Part shown: piece after piece, positions 22,132-33,560 of the stretch | Position numbering within the stretch: the stretch's first letter is position 1 | Layout: each line of letters starts with the position of its first letter | Assembly (NCBI GenBank): GCA_021209875.1 | Contig: JAGYVD010000003.1 | Span: 3,968,001 to 4,032,000 of the forward strand | Origin: Rosellinia necatrix | Lineage: Eukaryota > Ascomycota > Sordariomycetes > Xylariales > Xylariaceae | DNA length: 64,000 bases | Reading direction: 5' to 3' | Program-made: the position numbers and the translations under genes | The notes under the pieces: model-generated | What the model saw: the letters and a program-made list of their open reading frames with translations, nothing else | The model's database searches: none | What the model was told of the DNA's origin: nothing

Positions 22132-24001
22132 ATGACTTCCATGTTCGAGCAGGGCGGGGATGGGCACTTATTCTTAGGCGGGCAGAAGATTTCCGGTGCC
22201 GATATCAGGGACCAAAATGGTAAGGGGCTTGCACTGAAACTGACGAGACCGGGCTGGCTTGTTGGCTTACCGTGTTTATAGTATTGGCTACACAGGCGAT
22301 CGCAAATGTCGTCAAGACTTCTTTTGGCCCCAGTGGCCTCGATAAGATGATGGTCGACGACATCGGCGTAAGTTGAGCCTGCGCCCCGGCTCCAGCTCGA
22401 GCGATACCTCGAGTAGCGGCTCTCCTTGCTTGTATTGACCGGGTCTGACCTATTCTATTCTACTTTTCCAGGATGTCACGGTTACAAACGACGGAGCTAC
22501 GATCCTCAGCTTATTAGATGTGGAACACCCCGCCGGCAAGATCCTCGTCGACCTCGCCCAACAGCAAGACAAGGAGGTGGGCGACGGCACGACATCCGTA
22601 GTCCTAATAGCGGCCGAACTGCTGCGCCGAGCGAACGAGTTGATGCGAAATAAAATACACCCCACCACCATCATAACCGGGTATCGCCTTGCCCTAAGGG
22701 AAGCGGTCAAGTACATGAACGAAAACGTGAGCACGAAAGTAGAGAACCTCGGACGGGAATCCCTCATCAACATTGCGAAGACCTCCATGTCCAGCAAGAT
22801 CATCGGCGCCGACTCCGACTTTTTCGCGAACATGGTAGTCGATGCCATGCAGGCCGTCAAGACAACCAACAACCGCAGCGAAGTCAAATATCCAGTCAAG
22901 GCTGTCAATATACTGAAAGCCCATGGCAAGGGAGTGCTCGAGTCGGTGCTCGTCAAAGGCTATGCTTTAAATTGTACCGTTGCCTCACAGGCCATGGTCA
23001 CGAGAGTACAAGACGCCAAGATTGCCGTTTTCGACATTAACTTCCAGAAAGAACGAATGAAGCTAGGCGTACAGATCACTGTGGACGATCCGAAACAATT
23101 AGAGCAGATCCGCGCAAGGGAATCTGGTATGGTCCTCGAGCGGATCGAGATGATCCTGAAGGCGGGTGCCAATGTTATTCTCACTACCAAGGGCATCGAC
23201 GACATGTGCCTAAAGCTCTTTATCGAGCGAGGGGCCATGGCCGTTCGGCGGTGCAAGAAGGAAGACTTGCGGCGAATCGCCAGAGCGACCGGCGCAACGT
23301 TGCTCAGCACGTTGTCCGATTTGAATGGTGACGAAAAGTTTGAGGCTTCGTACCTGGGCTACGCCGAGGAAGTTGTGCAGGAGCGAATCTCGGACGACGA
23401 GTGCATCCTGGTCAAGGGAACCAAGACACATTCGTCCGCGTCCATTCTTCTTCGTGGACCCAACGACTTTACCCTAGATGAGATGGAGCGGTCCGTTCAC
23501 GACTCGCTCTGCGCAGTGAAGCGCACCCTGGAAAGCGGCAGCATCGTACCTGGTGGCGGCGCTGTGGAGACGGCTCTACATATATACCTGGAGGAGTTTG
23601 CGGGCACGGTCGGGTCGAGAGAGCAGCTCGCCATCGGCGAATTCGCCCAATCTCTTCTCGTCATCCCTAAAACGCTAGCGGTGAACGCGGCCAAGGACGC
23701 CAGCGATCTTACAGCGCAGCTCCGATCACGGCACGCGTTATCCCAACGCGTACAGGAAGGCGATGGGAACGAGGATGAGAAGATAGTAGCTCGCAAGAAG
23801 AACTACAAGAATTACGGCTTAGACCTCGTAAAGGGCAAGGTAGTAGATGAGATCAAGGCGGGCGTCCTGGAGCCCAGCATCAGCAAAGTGCGGCAGCTGA
23901 AGAGCGCGGTCGAAGCGTGTATCAGCATCATGCGTATCGATACGCTGATCAAGCTAGATCCGGAAGAGAGAGGAGAGCCGGATGACGGCCACGGCCATTG
24001 A
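22132..24001 (+). CDS. TCP1: T-complex chaperonin subunit alpha (CCT1)
   Basis: Exons 22132-22219, 22282-22367 and 22472-24001 give 567 residues (yeast Tcp1 has 559). Subunit identity rests on [34 protein letters not shown] and the alpha-type [21 protein letters not shown]. Group II chaperonin motifs are intact: [15 protein letters not shown] (about residue 93; contains the catalytic Asp), the apical domain in the middle, and the nucleotide-binding GGGAVE near residue 420. It forms one of eight different subunits of the cytosolic TRiC/CCT ring that folds actin and tubulin. The introns lie near the 5' end with GTAAGG and GTAAGT donors. The C-terminus ends GEPDDGHGH. Confidence 0.96.
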
Positions 24002-25527
24002 TAAGGGGAAAGGCGGATCGGTCGGCTTGCTTGGCATGTGGTATTCCACACGGTACGACACAGGTATCTAATCACGTAGAGAATACAGCGTCGACCGCAG
24101 ACAAAAAGCAAAAACCGAATAGAGGCGGACCAATGAGTGGCCGTGGACGAGCGGGAGAGATGTCCGTGACCCCCTATCCCCTGCGCGCACGATGATGGAG
24201 GCGTAGGTCTGGCCGGTTTGCATCGGCATGGCCCATATTTTCTTACGCCGCCCCTTGGTCCCGTGAGCAGAACACGGAGTGCCGGTGCGGAGGCTCAATA
24301 GATGACCAGGATCATACTTAACTGGGTCCCGCTAAACAAGGGCGAACAGGCAACTTAACCCGAACTGATAACATCCTTGGCACCCAGCCTGACACCACCA
24401 CTACTTGTATTGTATTGTTGCCGTATTACGTCTTTTGATGTCGAACCTCCCAACGGCCGGCCAGCCGGGTACTATGAACAATCACCGATTTCCCAGGTGC
24501 CGCCCGAACGGTCCTACAAGTCTCCAGTAATACTCGAGTTAACGGCTGGCATAGAATTTACACAAGTAGTTATCCCCATCAAGGGAGAGCGAGTTACGTA
24601 TTCCAAGAGACGGTAAGGGAGAAGAAGAAGAAAAAAAAAAAGGATCGACCCCAGGAGATGCCACTACTTTAACCTTTAACAGAAGGCAACGCTTTACATA
24701 ACACTGCGCTAACCAGTTTCCCCTTTTGGTACCAAATGCCTTCCTTCCCATACCCCTGCAAACGCAGACCGTCCGGCAGAAGCTTATCAAACCACCTGAC
24801 CGATTAATACGTCTTGCCCGTGCCTGCGAATGAGAGTAATACTCGTGGTAGAGATGACGGAGCGGAACTAGCCCTAATCATTAGCCTCCTACATACCGTA
24901 CATAGTAAGGAGTCGCGGATTCCTTCGGAGAAAGCACCATACAACTATATACATTTTACGTATTTTATTCCTAACTATTCCTGCACCGATCCGGGGTTCG
25001 GATCTAGAACGTCACGTCAGTGGCTTGCTCTTGTGTATTTGAGGTTACACCCAACCTCGACTTACCCCAGACATCGTGACTTATTCACTTGACGATAGGG
25101 AGTGTACTTCGTTTCTCCTTGCTTTGTCCTTTGTGGCGAGGTACCCTTTTTGTTGTTGTTGTCGTCCGCCTTATCTCTTACCTACTTCCGATGGATCCTT
25201 GACTAAATAACAAGCGCCGGTTTCTTTATCTTTACCATCACGGCACGCTTTGCGCTTTCGACGGTCCGGAAACTCTGTGCTGGCAATACATCCCAGGGCG
25301 GCTAGAAATATCAGGCTATAGATCGGATCCGCAGCATCTTGAATTCTTTGTTTGTAAGCCAAGAGTTTGCCGAACCAGACGGGACACAAATACCATACCA
25401 GCGAGGATTCAATTCGATAAAGCAAAGCCCCTGCAGGACCAGGTCACCATCACATCACACAACGCAACGCAACGCAACGCAACGAAACGCCTGCTAGACG
25501 ACTACCCCTCGCTATACACTATCCACG
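24002..25527. other. Intergenic region, no gene seen
   Basis: About 1.5 kb. Short ORFs on both strands carry nothing recognisable. A CAACG pentanucleotide microsatellite lies at about 25459-25490, just upstream of the acetyltransferase start and probably in its leader. Confidence 0.5.
25459..25490. repeat. (CAACG)n microsatellite
   Basis: Five units of CAACG, the last one altered to AAACG, about 40 nt before the ATG of the LYC1-like gene. Likely transcribed as part of the 5' leader. Confidence 0.8.
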
Positions 25528-27138
25528 ATGGGTTCACTCGCGGCGGACGTAGGCTACCCGGACGCCTCGGACGGCTCGCTGGTGCTGGCGCACCCGACGG
25601 CGGCCGAGATGGAGCGAACCTGGCGCCTGAACCACCGCGAATGGGGCGGCGCCCTCGACCTGGAGTCGTACCTACAGCGTGAGCCGTTCCTGGCCTCGAC
25701 GGCACTGACGACCGACGGCGGCATGATGCACTGGATCCTGACGGAGGACGGCGCCCAGCCCGGGCAGCGGAGCGTCCTCGCGTCCTGCGAGACGATCCGC
25801 AAGCGCGTCTTATATGCAGAGCCGCCGGCGGACGGCGGTAGCGGCAATGACAGCACCGGCGAGGTCCGAGAGGGCCTCTCCTACGGCGTCGGCAGCGTCT
25901 ACACGTACCCGGAGTTCCGCGGCCGGAAGTACGCCGCCCGCATGCTGCGGGACCTCGGCGCCGTCTTGAAGACGTGGCCGGGGGAGGAGGAGAAGATGCG
26001 GAAGAGGCGCGCCCAGGCGCGAGGTAGCCAAGGCCAAGGCCAAAGCCACCACCACGACGTTAACGGCACCGGGGCGAAAGCGGACGAGAAACCCGGGAAC
26101 GGATATGCCGCTGACGGTAACAGCAACGGCAACGGGAACATGAACGGGAATGGATGCGCGAAGCCGCAGCAGCAGGACGCCGGGGCCGAGGAGGCCGTGT
26201 GTTCGGCGCTGTGGTCGGACATCGGCAAGCGCTTCTACGCGAGCAAGGGGTGGCCGGCGTTCGCGAGCGAGCACGTCGAGGTGCCGTCGTCGTCGCCGCT
26301 GCCGGCGCCGGGCGTGGCCACGCTGCTGGAGCGCGCGGCGCTGGCGCGGCCGCACCTGGCGTCGCTCGCGCTGCGGCCCGTGACGGCCGGGAACCTCGCG
26401 CGGCTGTGCGCCGAGGACGAGGCGCGGCTGCGTCGCCAGCTCGCCCGCCACGCGCGCGCCGCGCGCCGCACCGCCTTCGCCTTCGCCCCGGACCCGGACG
26501 TCTTCCGCTGGCACTGGGCCCGCGAGGAGTTCATCGTCGCCCGCGTCTTCCCCGGCCGCGCCGCCAGCGAGGTCCGCGGCATAGAGGCCGTCGTCACCTG
26601 CCCCTCCCCATCCTCTTCTGCTCCCGTCTCGAATGGGGCTTCCTCCGCCGTCGCCGCCGAGACGCGAGGGGCAGGCGAGGGGCAGGCGGAGTCGAGGACG
26701 CGGATGTGGGCGGTCTGGACGCGCAACTTCGGCGCCGACGCCGCGTCCAACCCGGCCAAGAACACGCTGTACATCCTGCGCCTCGTGATTGACGACGACG
26801 ATGACGACCACAACGACGATGACGACCGCGGCAATAGTGTCGGCGGAGCGGCGAGGGACCCCAAGGCGCTGCAGCTCGCCTTCGACGCCATCATGCACAG
26901 CGCCCTGGACGCCGCGCGCGCCTGGCACTGCGGCGCCGTGCACCTCTGGAACCCGACGCCCGCCGTCCGCCGCCTCGTCGCCGGCTCCGGCCTCGCCCAC
27001 CGCTTCGTCGACCGCGAGGTCGACAGCATCCCCAGCATGATGTGGTACGGGCCCGGCGGAGGCGGAGACGGTGGGAGCAAGAGTGGCAAGGGGCAGGTCG
27101 TGGACTGGATCGCGAACGAGAAGTATTGTTGGTGCTGA
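25528..27138 (+). CDS. LYC1-like GNAT N-acetyltransferase
   Basis: Single exon, 536 residues. It matches the fungal LYC1 family (first known as lysine N-acetyltransferase in Yarrowia): an N-terminal HPTAAEMERTWRLNHREWGG, then a GNAT core SVYTYPEFRGRKYAARM around residues 125-145, where the R/Q-x-x-G/A acetyl-CoA loop is RGRKYA. WSDIGKRFYASKGWPAF follows near residue 230, and the C-terminal LYC1 domain ends with WNPTPAVRRLV and SIPSMMWYG. Two low-complexity insertions (Asn/Gly-rich about 175-215, Asp-rich about 420-435) make it longer than average. Codon use is extremely GC-rich, which creates long empty frames on the opposite strand. It probably acetylates lysine or a related amine in the cytosol; the substrate is inferred from the family. 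Confidence 0.85.
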   Translation: MGSLAADVGYPDASDGSLVLAHPTAAEMERTWRLNHREWGGALDLESYLQREPFLASTALTTDGGMMHWILTEDGAQPGQRSVLASCETIRKRVLYAEPPADGGSGNDSTGEVREGLSYGVGSVYTYPEFRGRKYAARMLRDLGAVLKTWPGEEEKMRKRRAQARGSQGQGQSHHHDVNGTGAKADEKPGNGYAADGNSNGNGNMNGNGCAKPQQQDAGAEEAVCSALWSDIGKRFYASKGWPAFASEHVEVPSSSPLPAPGVATLLERAALARPHLASLALRPVTAGNLARLCAEDEARLRRQLARHARAARRTAFAFAPDPDVFRWHWAREEFIVARVFPGRAASEVRGIEAVVTCPSPSSSAPVSNGASSAVAAETRGAGEGQAESRTRMWAVWTRNFGADAASNPAKNTLYILRLVIDDDDDDHNDDDDRGNSVGGAARDPKALQLAFDAIMHSALDAARAWHCGAVHLWNPTPAVRRLVAGSGLAHRFVDREVDSIPSMMWYGPGGGGDGGSKSGKGQVVDWIANEKYCWC

Positions 27139-27875
27139 GTCGACGTAGTAATACAATACCCTTTCCCACTCTCCCACTCTCCCCCCCTCCTCCCCCCCCC
27201 CAAAAAAAAAAACAATCGCCCCATGAGAAGTGGATGAGGGCTTGCTCGGACAAAGGGAAGAGCATGGCGTAATATGTTCGCGTGGGCGTGTCCCTCCTAC
27301 TACCATTATTCATCATTGCTGGCCTCATGAGCGTGCTCCAGCCTACGGGTTTACGAATTGATGTTCCTGGGTTGCTGGTGTTTACCTATCTGGGACGACA
27401 GGCACGGAAGAGATTATGTTGAGTACGCGAGTTATCTAGAGTGGCTTGTGATGTATATATCTAGAATTAGATGTGTGACTACATGGGCAGGATAAGGGCT
27501 GGTTCTTGTAAGAGGGTAAGGTAGTCAATCACTGCTATCTGGCTGGTAACAGTCGGGGGTAAATGTTACTGAACAATTAGTTAAGATATATAACCCAGCG
27601 CTCGTGGGAGAATATGCGCCCAGTCTCCGGACGAGTCGTAGAGGGCATGATGCATTCTCAGCATGGCTTCTGAGATCGTAGCGTACAACTCGTGTGAATA
27701 CTAGAATGCAACAAGCCTATAATTTGATACCGTGCCCGCAACTCCATTTATACGCCTTACTTAAATCACGGCTTGAAGCCTAACCAGCTAACTAGACGAC
27801 AACTGAGTGCGAAAACAACCAGGGGTGGGGGCTGTGTTCGATAGAGATCCCCCCCGCCCCTCCTCCTCCCCCGGT
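27139..27875. other. Convergent intergenic spacer
   Basis: 737 nt between convergent 3' ends. It contains a C-run followed directly by an A-run (27181-27211), and C-rich DNA at 27849-27872 just beyond the ligase stop. No gene is seen. Confidence 0.5.
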
Positions 27876-30504
27876 CTATAGGGATGGAGCATCCCAGGCA
27901 ACCATGGCCTCGTCAAAAACGGAGTCCATAGGTGACGGCTCTAAGCGCCGAGCATCTAAAAGGCTTCCGTTTGTCAAAGGGGCCGGCACGTTTAAGTGGT
28001 GAGGAACATCTTGGAATGCTGGCGGGAAGGGGAAATTCTCATGGAGTTGCATAGGAGCTGCTATTCCTTGCTCCATTCGCGGGTGGTGTTGATGCTGAGG
28101 AAGGCGTTGTTGAGGAACAGCGGGGGTTGAATTTGCTTGGGCCATATTTTGAGGCTGGCCAAGCCCCCCTATGGACCGTCTGATCTCGGCGTTTCTTCTT
28201 CTCGTTAAAACCTCCATCTTTGTAAATATATTCTCGAAACTCCGCGGCCGAGGCGCAGGTATCGCGGTTGCATTAGGAGTGGCAGCGCCGCCTATCCGTA
28301 AAGGTACGGGTCGGTCAATGTGCTTCATTGCCTTCTGGACCATGTCTTCGGCTGCTCTAAAGATGTCTAATCTACCATGTGAGCGGGGGGCAGGATTCCG
28401 GGGTGCGGCTCCATACGGTAAAGGTGCCGGAACTATAGGGTTATTGTTTCCTATCTACGTCAGTCGAAGTTTTGATTTAACGCATTGACAAGCGTACCTG
28501 CTCCGTTAAAGGGGTGTTGAAGTCGCAAGCCGTTTTGTGGGAAATGAAATGGGGGGCCCCCAACTCCCAATAAATGCCTGTCGACAACTTCATGCCTGGC
28601 ATTGTCCCATTCCGCGAGGAACGGCCTGGGTTGGGGTGCCTGCTGATGAAAAATGGGATCTTTTTGGAGTTTATGTTCATCCTGTCGTGTATTCCCTAGC
28701 ATCGGAATACGTAATGCCTCTTCATCCTAAAGTCTCGTCAGAGGCCGGGCCACCAATTTTAACACCTAAAGGCTAGAATAACAGGACAAAGAGAATTAAG
28801 AGTTATCAACGCTAAAAATTGGTGGCAGCAAGGCTCTTACCACATCCGGGTTTTCCTCAACTACCTTCTTCCGCATTTCCGCCTCTGCGTTAGAAACCTC
28901 TTTTTCGTATCGTCCTTCGTTCTCGTCAAACAAGGGACATTGGCCATTCTTGCCACCCCGCCGAGTGTCATTAAAATGAGAGTAGTCTGCAATGGTCTTA
29001 CGGCAGACATCACACTGCAATGTTCCGCATTTAGTACACCGGATCTTGTTGCAACCATCTTGCTTCACGAATGGGTTTTGGCCTGTAAATGAGTTAAAAT
29101 CAATTACCGATTGACGAGGAGTTGAGCCAATGCCTTACATTTATTGCACCTTCTGATGAGAGCTGCTGACATAGCTTCTTCCAGGATATGCCGGGCATCA
29201 AGGCCGCGATCTGCATCTGCCTCGGCGCAAGTCTTGGGGATGTGGGTTTCTTTACGGCAAAGACGACAGCTGACCAGTTGGCAGCGTGGATTATCGCAGC
29301 GAAATTCCTTGTCAGTTTCAACGGGAGGATATTCTGCGGCATATGGACAGAATGGGCATGTTTCGAGATTCTCAATGCCAGCCATCCGAAGAACTGCTTC
29401 TTGCTCTATACGATCTAGGGCAATGGTCAGTTTCTTGTCCAAGAAAAGTGCTCTTTGTGCTTTCGAAAATCCAGCTGAGCAACCCTCCAGGGACATGCAG
29501 GTGAGCTCGTATTTAGCCATTCCAATTTGTGATTCAGCTTGAGATCTGAGGCAGCCCCGGCAGAACCAATGCATATCTTCGCCTTCGCACTGAACCATCC
29601 GGTTAAGGGGGAATTCCTCAAAGCATATTCCGCAGTCAGTAGTCTGGCCTTCGGCCTGTGCCCGAAGAAAATTTTTGTGTTCCTCGACATCTGCCTGGGC
29701 TTTATTGTCCTTGACTGCGCTAAGCTCTTTAGCAGCCATATATTCCGCAATCGCGGCTTGCTCGTCAGCCTCGAATGTCCCCAAATCCAGATTTGGAAGA
29801 TGATCTCGTGTAAACCCGTTTAAAATCTTAGTCAAGGTCTTCTTCTCGGCCCAGGGTGGATTCGCATCATCCCAAGTGCGCCTTTTCTCGTCCATTGCGG
29901 TATAGGCCTCGAAGATGGAGTTCCCATTGTCCAGTAAAAAGCCGCGGATTGTCAACTGAGGCACCTTTGGGAAGTCCTGGCCTAGTAGTTTCTTCGCTAG
30001 GTTAATATACCTAGGGGAATCCTTGTGTAATTTATGTTCGTGTGTAGCCATCTGGAGTTTGATGGAGCGCACACGTTCCGGGTCGCATTCGTCATCATCG
30101 TCGTCGCCATCGTTTTCAAGATCGTGGCCCGGTCCGCTCCTTTCGCTAGCACGTTTTCGCTTTCTAGAACGCGACTCTAGTGCGGCTTGGGTAGGATAGT
30201 TCTCCCCCTTTTCTTGCCTGTCAAGGATGGCAGAGATAATAGTAGCAGGGGCGCACCCGTGCTGGAGAGTAAGCTCCGAAAGGTAATTGGGGCAAATGTC
30301 AGGGAACACAAGAAGGACACCATTTTTGCAGGATGTTTCATCATATTCGGGTTGTGCTTGGACGGGATCGTCGTCGTCGTCATCATCATCCAAGACAATA
30401 ACTTCCCGTTCTGCATCGTCCTCTATTAATAGGCTGCGATCACGATAGCCGGGCGAATCGGGGTTGTCAGCCCAGAAATCGTATGCTTCTGGACTCCATG
30501 CCAT
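27876..30504 (-). CDS. RBR-type E3 ubiquitin ligase, RNF216-like
   Basis: Exons on the minus strand are 30504-29139, 29082-28841, 28726-28498 and 28450-27876, giving 803 residues. The start is the ATG of MAWSPEAYDFWADN; the longer frame has no earlier ATG. An acidic N-terminal half contains an Asp run and a KRKRASERS nuclear-localisation-like patch. RING1 begins near residue 293 (CGICFEEFPLN, then WFCRGCL). The IBR follows (ENLETCPFC, CDNPRCQLVSCRLC). RING2 spans the first intron (RRCNKCQNPFVKQDGCNKIRC, then GTLQCDVC); its second motif includes the Cys expected to carry the ubiquitin thioester. The order and spacing resemble RNF216/TRIAD3. The C-terminal 250 residues are Pro/Gln-rich and probably disordered. 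Exon 3 has a longer, 114-nt intron before it. Confidence 0.88.
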
Positions 30505-31428
30505 TGCTGCGTTTGCATCCGCCTGACGTAACGCGCTATTTGACCACGACGATATGACCGGTCCCAGTCGCAATTTTAGGTAGAAGGGATATATACTGAG
30601 AGCTCCCCAAGGTAGCCTCCCTGACTACCAGTATCTAGAATGCGCGAGTTGATTAACCACTTATATCAGATGGGGTGTACCAAAGAAATTCGACAAGAAA
30701 TACAGTGCGGAATCGATAACCCCAGACTAGGGTGAATGGGCGGGAGGGATAGAGAAAGAAATGGATGGTGGGAAGTCAAGATGTTGTGGCTTTGCACAAG
30801 GTTGAGGGTGTCTTGCTATTTACGGTAGGGATGTTGTCCTACTCTGCTTTAAAAAAACAAAACAAAAAGCAAAAAATAAATAAAAAACATAAACCCCCCC
30901 CCCCTCGAATGTGTGCGCAAGGAACGGAAGAGAGAAGAGTGAAAAGCGAAAAGGAAGAAGGATCAACGAGTGATGTCGGATAATAGCAGTGATTTAACAA
31001 ACGAAAATTCTGCCCACTCAATGGGAAATCTGATATGCCTTCGTTAGGCGTGATGGGAAGTAGGGTAGGGAACACGGGGAGGCGATAATACATATGAATG
31101 ATGACCCAATGACCCCCCGCCATAGGCACAATGAATCGCAAGACCATCTGTGCTGTGGCCATGGCAACAATCGGCCATGGTGAGATGGTCACGGACAACG
31201 GGGATAGCTAAATAGCTAGTTTGTCTCGGCTGTGCAACGAGCAACAACCATGCAAGCGATAGATAATAAGAGACATGTCACTTACCGGGTGTGCGTGTAT
31301 CTACGGCGCCGGGAAATTTATTATTATTTGTGTGGATTGCGCCTCATACCAGCTAGCCAGCCTGTCCGACCGAAGCCCGTTTGCGGTCGAGTAAGTAGGG
31401 AAGAGATGGTGGGGTAGTAGTAGTTAGA

Positions 31429-31512
31429 GGAGGACAGGGCAGGACAGACAGGACAGGACAGACAGAACAGACAGGACGAACAGGGCAGCCGGGCAACAGG
31501 GCAACAGGACAA
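31429..31512. repeat. Degenerate ACAGG tandem repeat
   Basis: About 80 nt of imperfect GGACAGACA/GGGCAACA units, strongly purine-skewed on the plus strand. Likely replication slippage. Confidence 0.7.
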
Positions 31513-31997
31513 ATAAGCCAAATAGGTTAACAGCACAACAGCACGACCGGGTGACAGGCCAAAACGGCACGAGGCAGCGCACGGCGATGGTGATGCGGGG
31601 CCAGCCCCGAGAGTCAGATGGCGGTTGGATGTGGTGCAGAGATTGGGTAGGGGATGATCGTTCTCCAGATTGGCGAAGGTCCACGGGTGGTGCAGGTCCT
31701 CGGGCGCAAGAAGAAGATAATGATTTTTATAAGTCGGTTGATAGAGAAAGGCCGGTCCTAGAGAGCCTGTCTACGGCAGCGGCGTCGACCAAGTTCGTCC
31801 TGGTGCTCGGGGTACGATGCAGCTCGCCAACTCGGGGTTGTGGTTGAAAAGAAGGTAGCAAGTTGGGCCTATCAATGTTCACGGGTATTGGTGTGAGAAC
31901 CTTACCTGGTACTGACTTAAGTCGGTAGGTAAGTATGTGGTGGGCAAGTAGGTAGGTAGGTAGGTCGTGCACATATCTATCCTTGGTATCTACATAG

Positions 31998-32056
31998 GTA
32001 CCTTACCTAGTAGTAGTATTAACGTCTAATCTAGGTGTCTGAGTAGGTACCTTACC

Positions 32057-32088
<32 letters not shown>

Positions 32089-32110
32089 TTAACGTCTAAT
32101 CTATACCTTA
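31998..32110 (+). repeat. Two tandem copies of the (TAG)n-TATTAACGTC element
   Basis: Two copies in direct orientation. Each begins GGTACCTTACCTAG, continues with TAG triplets (about 3 in the first, about 10 in the second) and ends TATTAACGTCTAATCTA. The first goes on with GGTGTCTGA. Similar copies lie at 33035, 43141, 46751 and 53670. Confidence 0.85.
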
Positions 32111-32858
32111 CCTAGGTAGGTAGAAAGTAGGTAGGTAGGTACCCAGGTAGGTAATATAGCACAGGGTACCTACCAGGTACCTAGGTAGATGTATAACTAA
32201 CTTTCGCTGTCGCATGATCATGTTTACTGCCTACCTACCTACTCATGTAGCTCTCAGAGGCCAGGCTGAAGACGCCTCATCCAACATCCATGAATACTTA
32301 TCTAGGTAGCTATATGTAGGTACTCTGGGATTACCCACCCAGGACCTACAAGTACCGCAGGGGGTTAGACATCTTTGGGTAAGGTACCTTTTCGGCAACC
32401 GCCGAGGTGTGTTTGGGTGCGGGTGGTGGGTTTTAGACCTCAAACAAAAAAAATTACATAGTTGGACCATGGGCAGTACCTACCTAGGTACTAATCAGGT
32501 AGCTACACATACTGCCTACATAAGGAATGGAATACACGTACTGCAAACAGGGCTACAGAGATGTTTGTACCTGCAAGAAGATGTGTGGCTTCAAAGTTAA
32601 TTTGCATAGGTAGGTACCAGCTTTGAATTTAAGTACGGTATACATGCGTAGGTAGGAGATGTTCGAGTGCATGGACCATACATGTTGGTAGTTCTACTTG
32701 CATAGGCAAGTAGGGTACTTTACCGTAGGTAGTTATCAGGTTGTTTTACAGTACACTACTTTGGCAAGCTTTCAGAGTGGGGTTTCTGCTTGACTACCTC
32801 TGTTGGAGGCAGTTAGGTAGATCAGATGATCAGTCAACATTGAGAGGTTTGTTTAATG

Positions 32859-32906
32859 TTGCTAAAGAGCGTTATTGCTAAAGAATATTGTTGCTAAAGA
32901 GCATTG
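32859..32906 (+). repeat. Triplicated 16-nt unit
   Basis: Three head-to-tail units of TTGCTAAAGAGCGTTA type, with a few substitutions in units 2 and 3. Intergenic. Confidence 0.85.
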
Positions 32907-33034
32907 TCCCAAATAAAGCTAAAAGCATATCTACTGTTCCAATGCCAGCCATGGTTTGAATTGTGTGGCATCCAAAGTTTAACTTAGGCATAATACCTAC
33001 CTTAGGTAGGTACTTCATAAAAGTTTAAACACAG

Positions 33035-33092
33035 AGCTACCTACCTAGTAGTAGTAGTATTAACGTCTAATCTAGGGAGCTACCTACCTAGG
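33035..33092 (+). repeat. Element copy flanked by a 15-nt direct repeat
   Basis: A (TAG)3-TATTAACGTCTAATCTAGG core lies between two exact copies of GAGCTACCTACCTAG. The arrangement looks like a target-site duplication around a 28-nt insert, but could also come from slippage in the surrounding TACC repeats. Confidence 0.7.
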
Positions 33093-33541
33093 TACTAGGT
33101 AGGTAGGTGGTATTAAGAGCCGTCTTGTGTAATGTTTGTGCTGATCAAAAACCCCCACCTCTTGGCTGCTCCCCAATTCCCCAAATCTTTTGACGGGTTG
33201 GTTGTCAGTCGACTGGTATGCTTTCAAGTTTCCACGTTAAACTTGAAATTAAGTTTCTTGCCCAGCGCCAGCCCAGCCTCCCAATACCAAGTCCCACGTC
33301 CCCCCCTTCCCTTCCCTCCCCGGCAGCAGCCAACGCGAGGTGCCGGTAGCGCCAGAGCCCACACCGCATAAGCCGCATCGCGAAACTTGGTTGTTTATGC
33401 CGAGAACGGTCTCGACGGAGGGCGTGTGCAACATAATCCCGTGCCGAGCACCTCGCTGAACTCGACACGTTCGTCCGCCAGCTTTTCGAGACATCCCGTC
33501 GCTCCTTCACGCTCGTTTACTTCTCGCCTAATCGATCCACC

Positions 33542-33553
33542 ATGACCCATTAG
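33542..33553 (+). promoter_or_regulatory. Minimal uORF before the RhoGEF start
   Basis: ATG ACC CAT TAG, in a good context (CCACC before the ATG), ends 7 nt before the main ATG at 33561. Reinitiation over such a short distance is inefficient, so it should dampen translation if transcribed. Confidence 0.55.
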
Positions 33554-33560
33554 AGCGACC

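Larger units (their letters stand above)
30505..33560. other. Long intergenic region, repeat-rich
   Basis: About 3 kb between divergent genes. It holds an A-rich/C-rich junction (30848-30904), a degenerate ACAGG repeat (31429-31512), a dense field of GGTA/TACC islands (31900-32180, 32220-32340, 32480-33115), three copies of the (TAG)n-TATTAACGTCTARTCTAGG element, and a 16-nt triplication (32859-32906). No coding region is credible. The last 200 nt are the RhoGEF leader. Confidence 0.6.

Noticed and set aside
25810..27306. 498-residue open frame on the minus strand
   Set aside because: It is the mirror of the GC-rich LYC1-like gene: high GC removes stops on the opposite strand. It has no motif and overlaps the real gene entirely.
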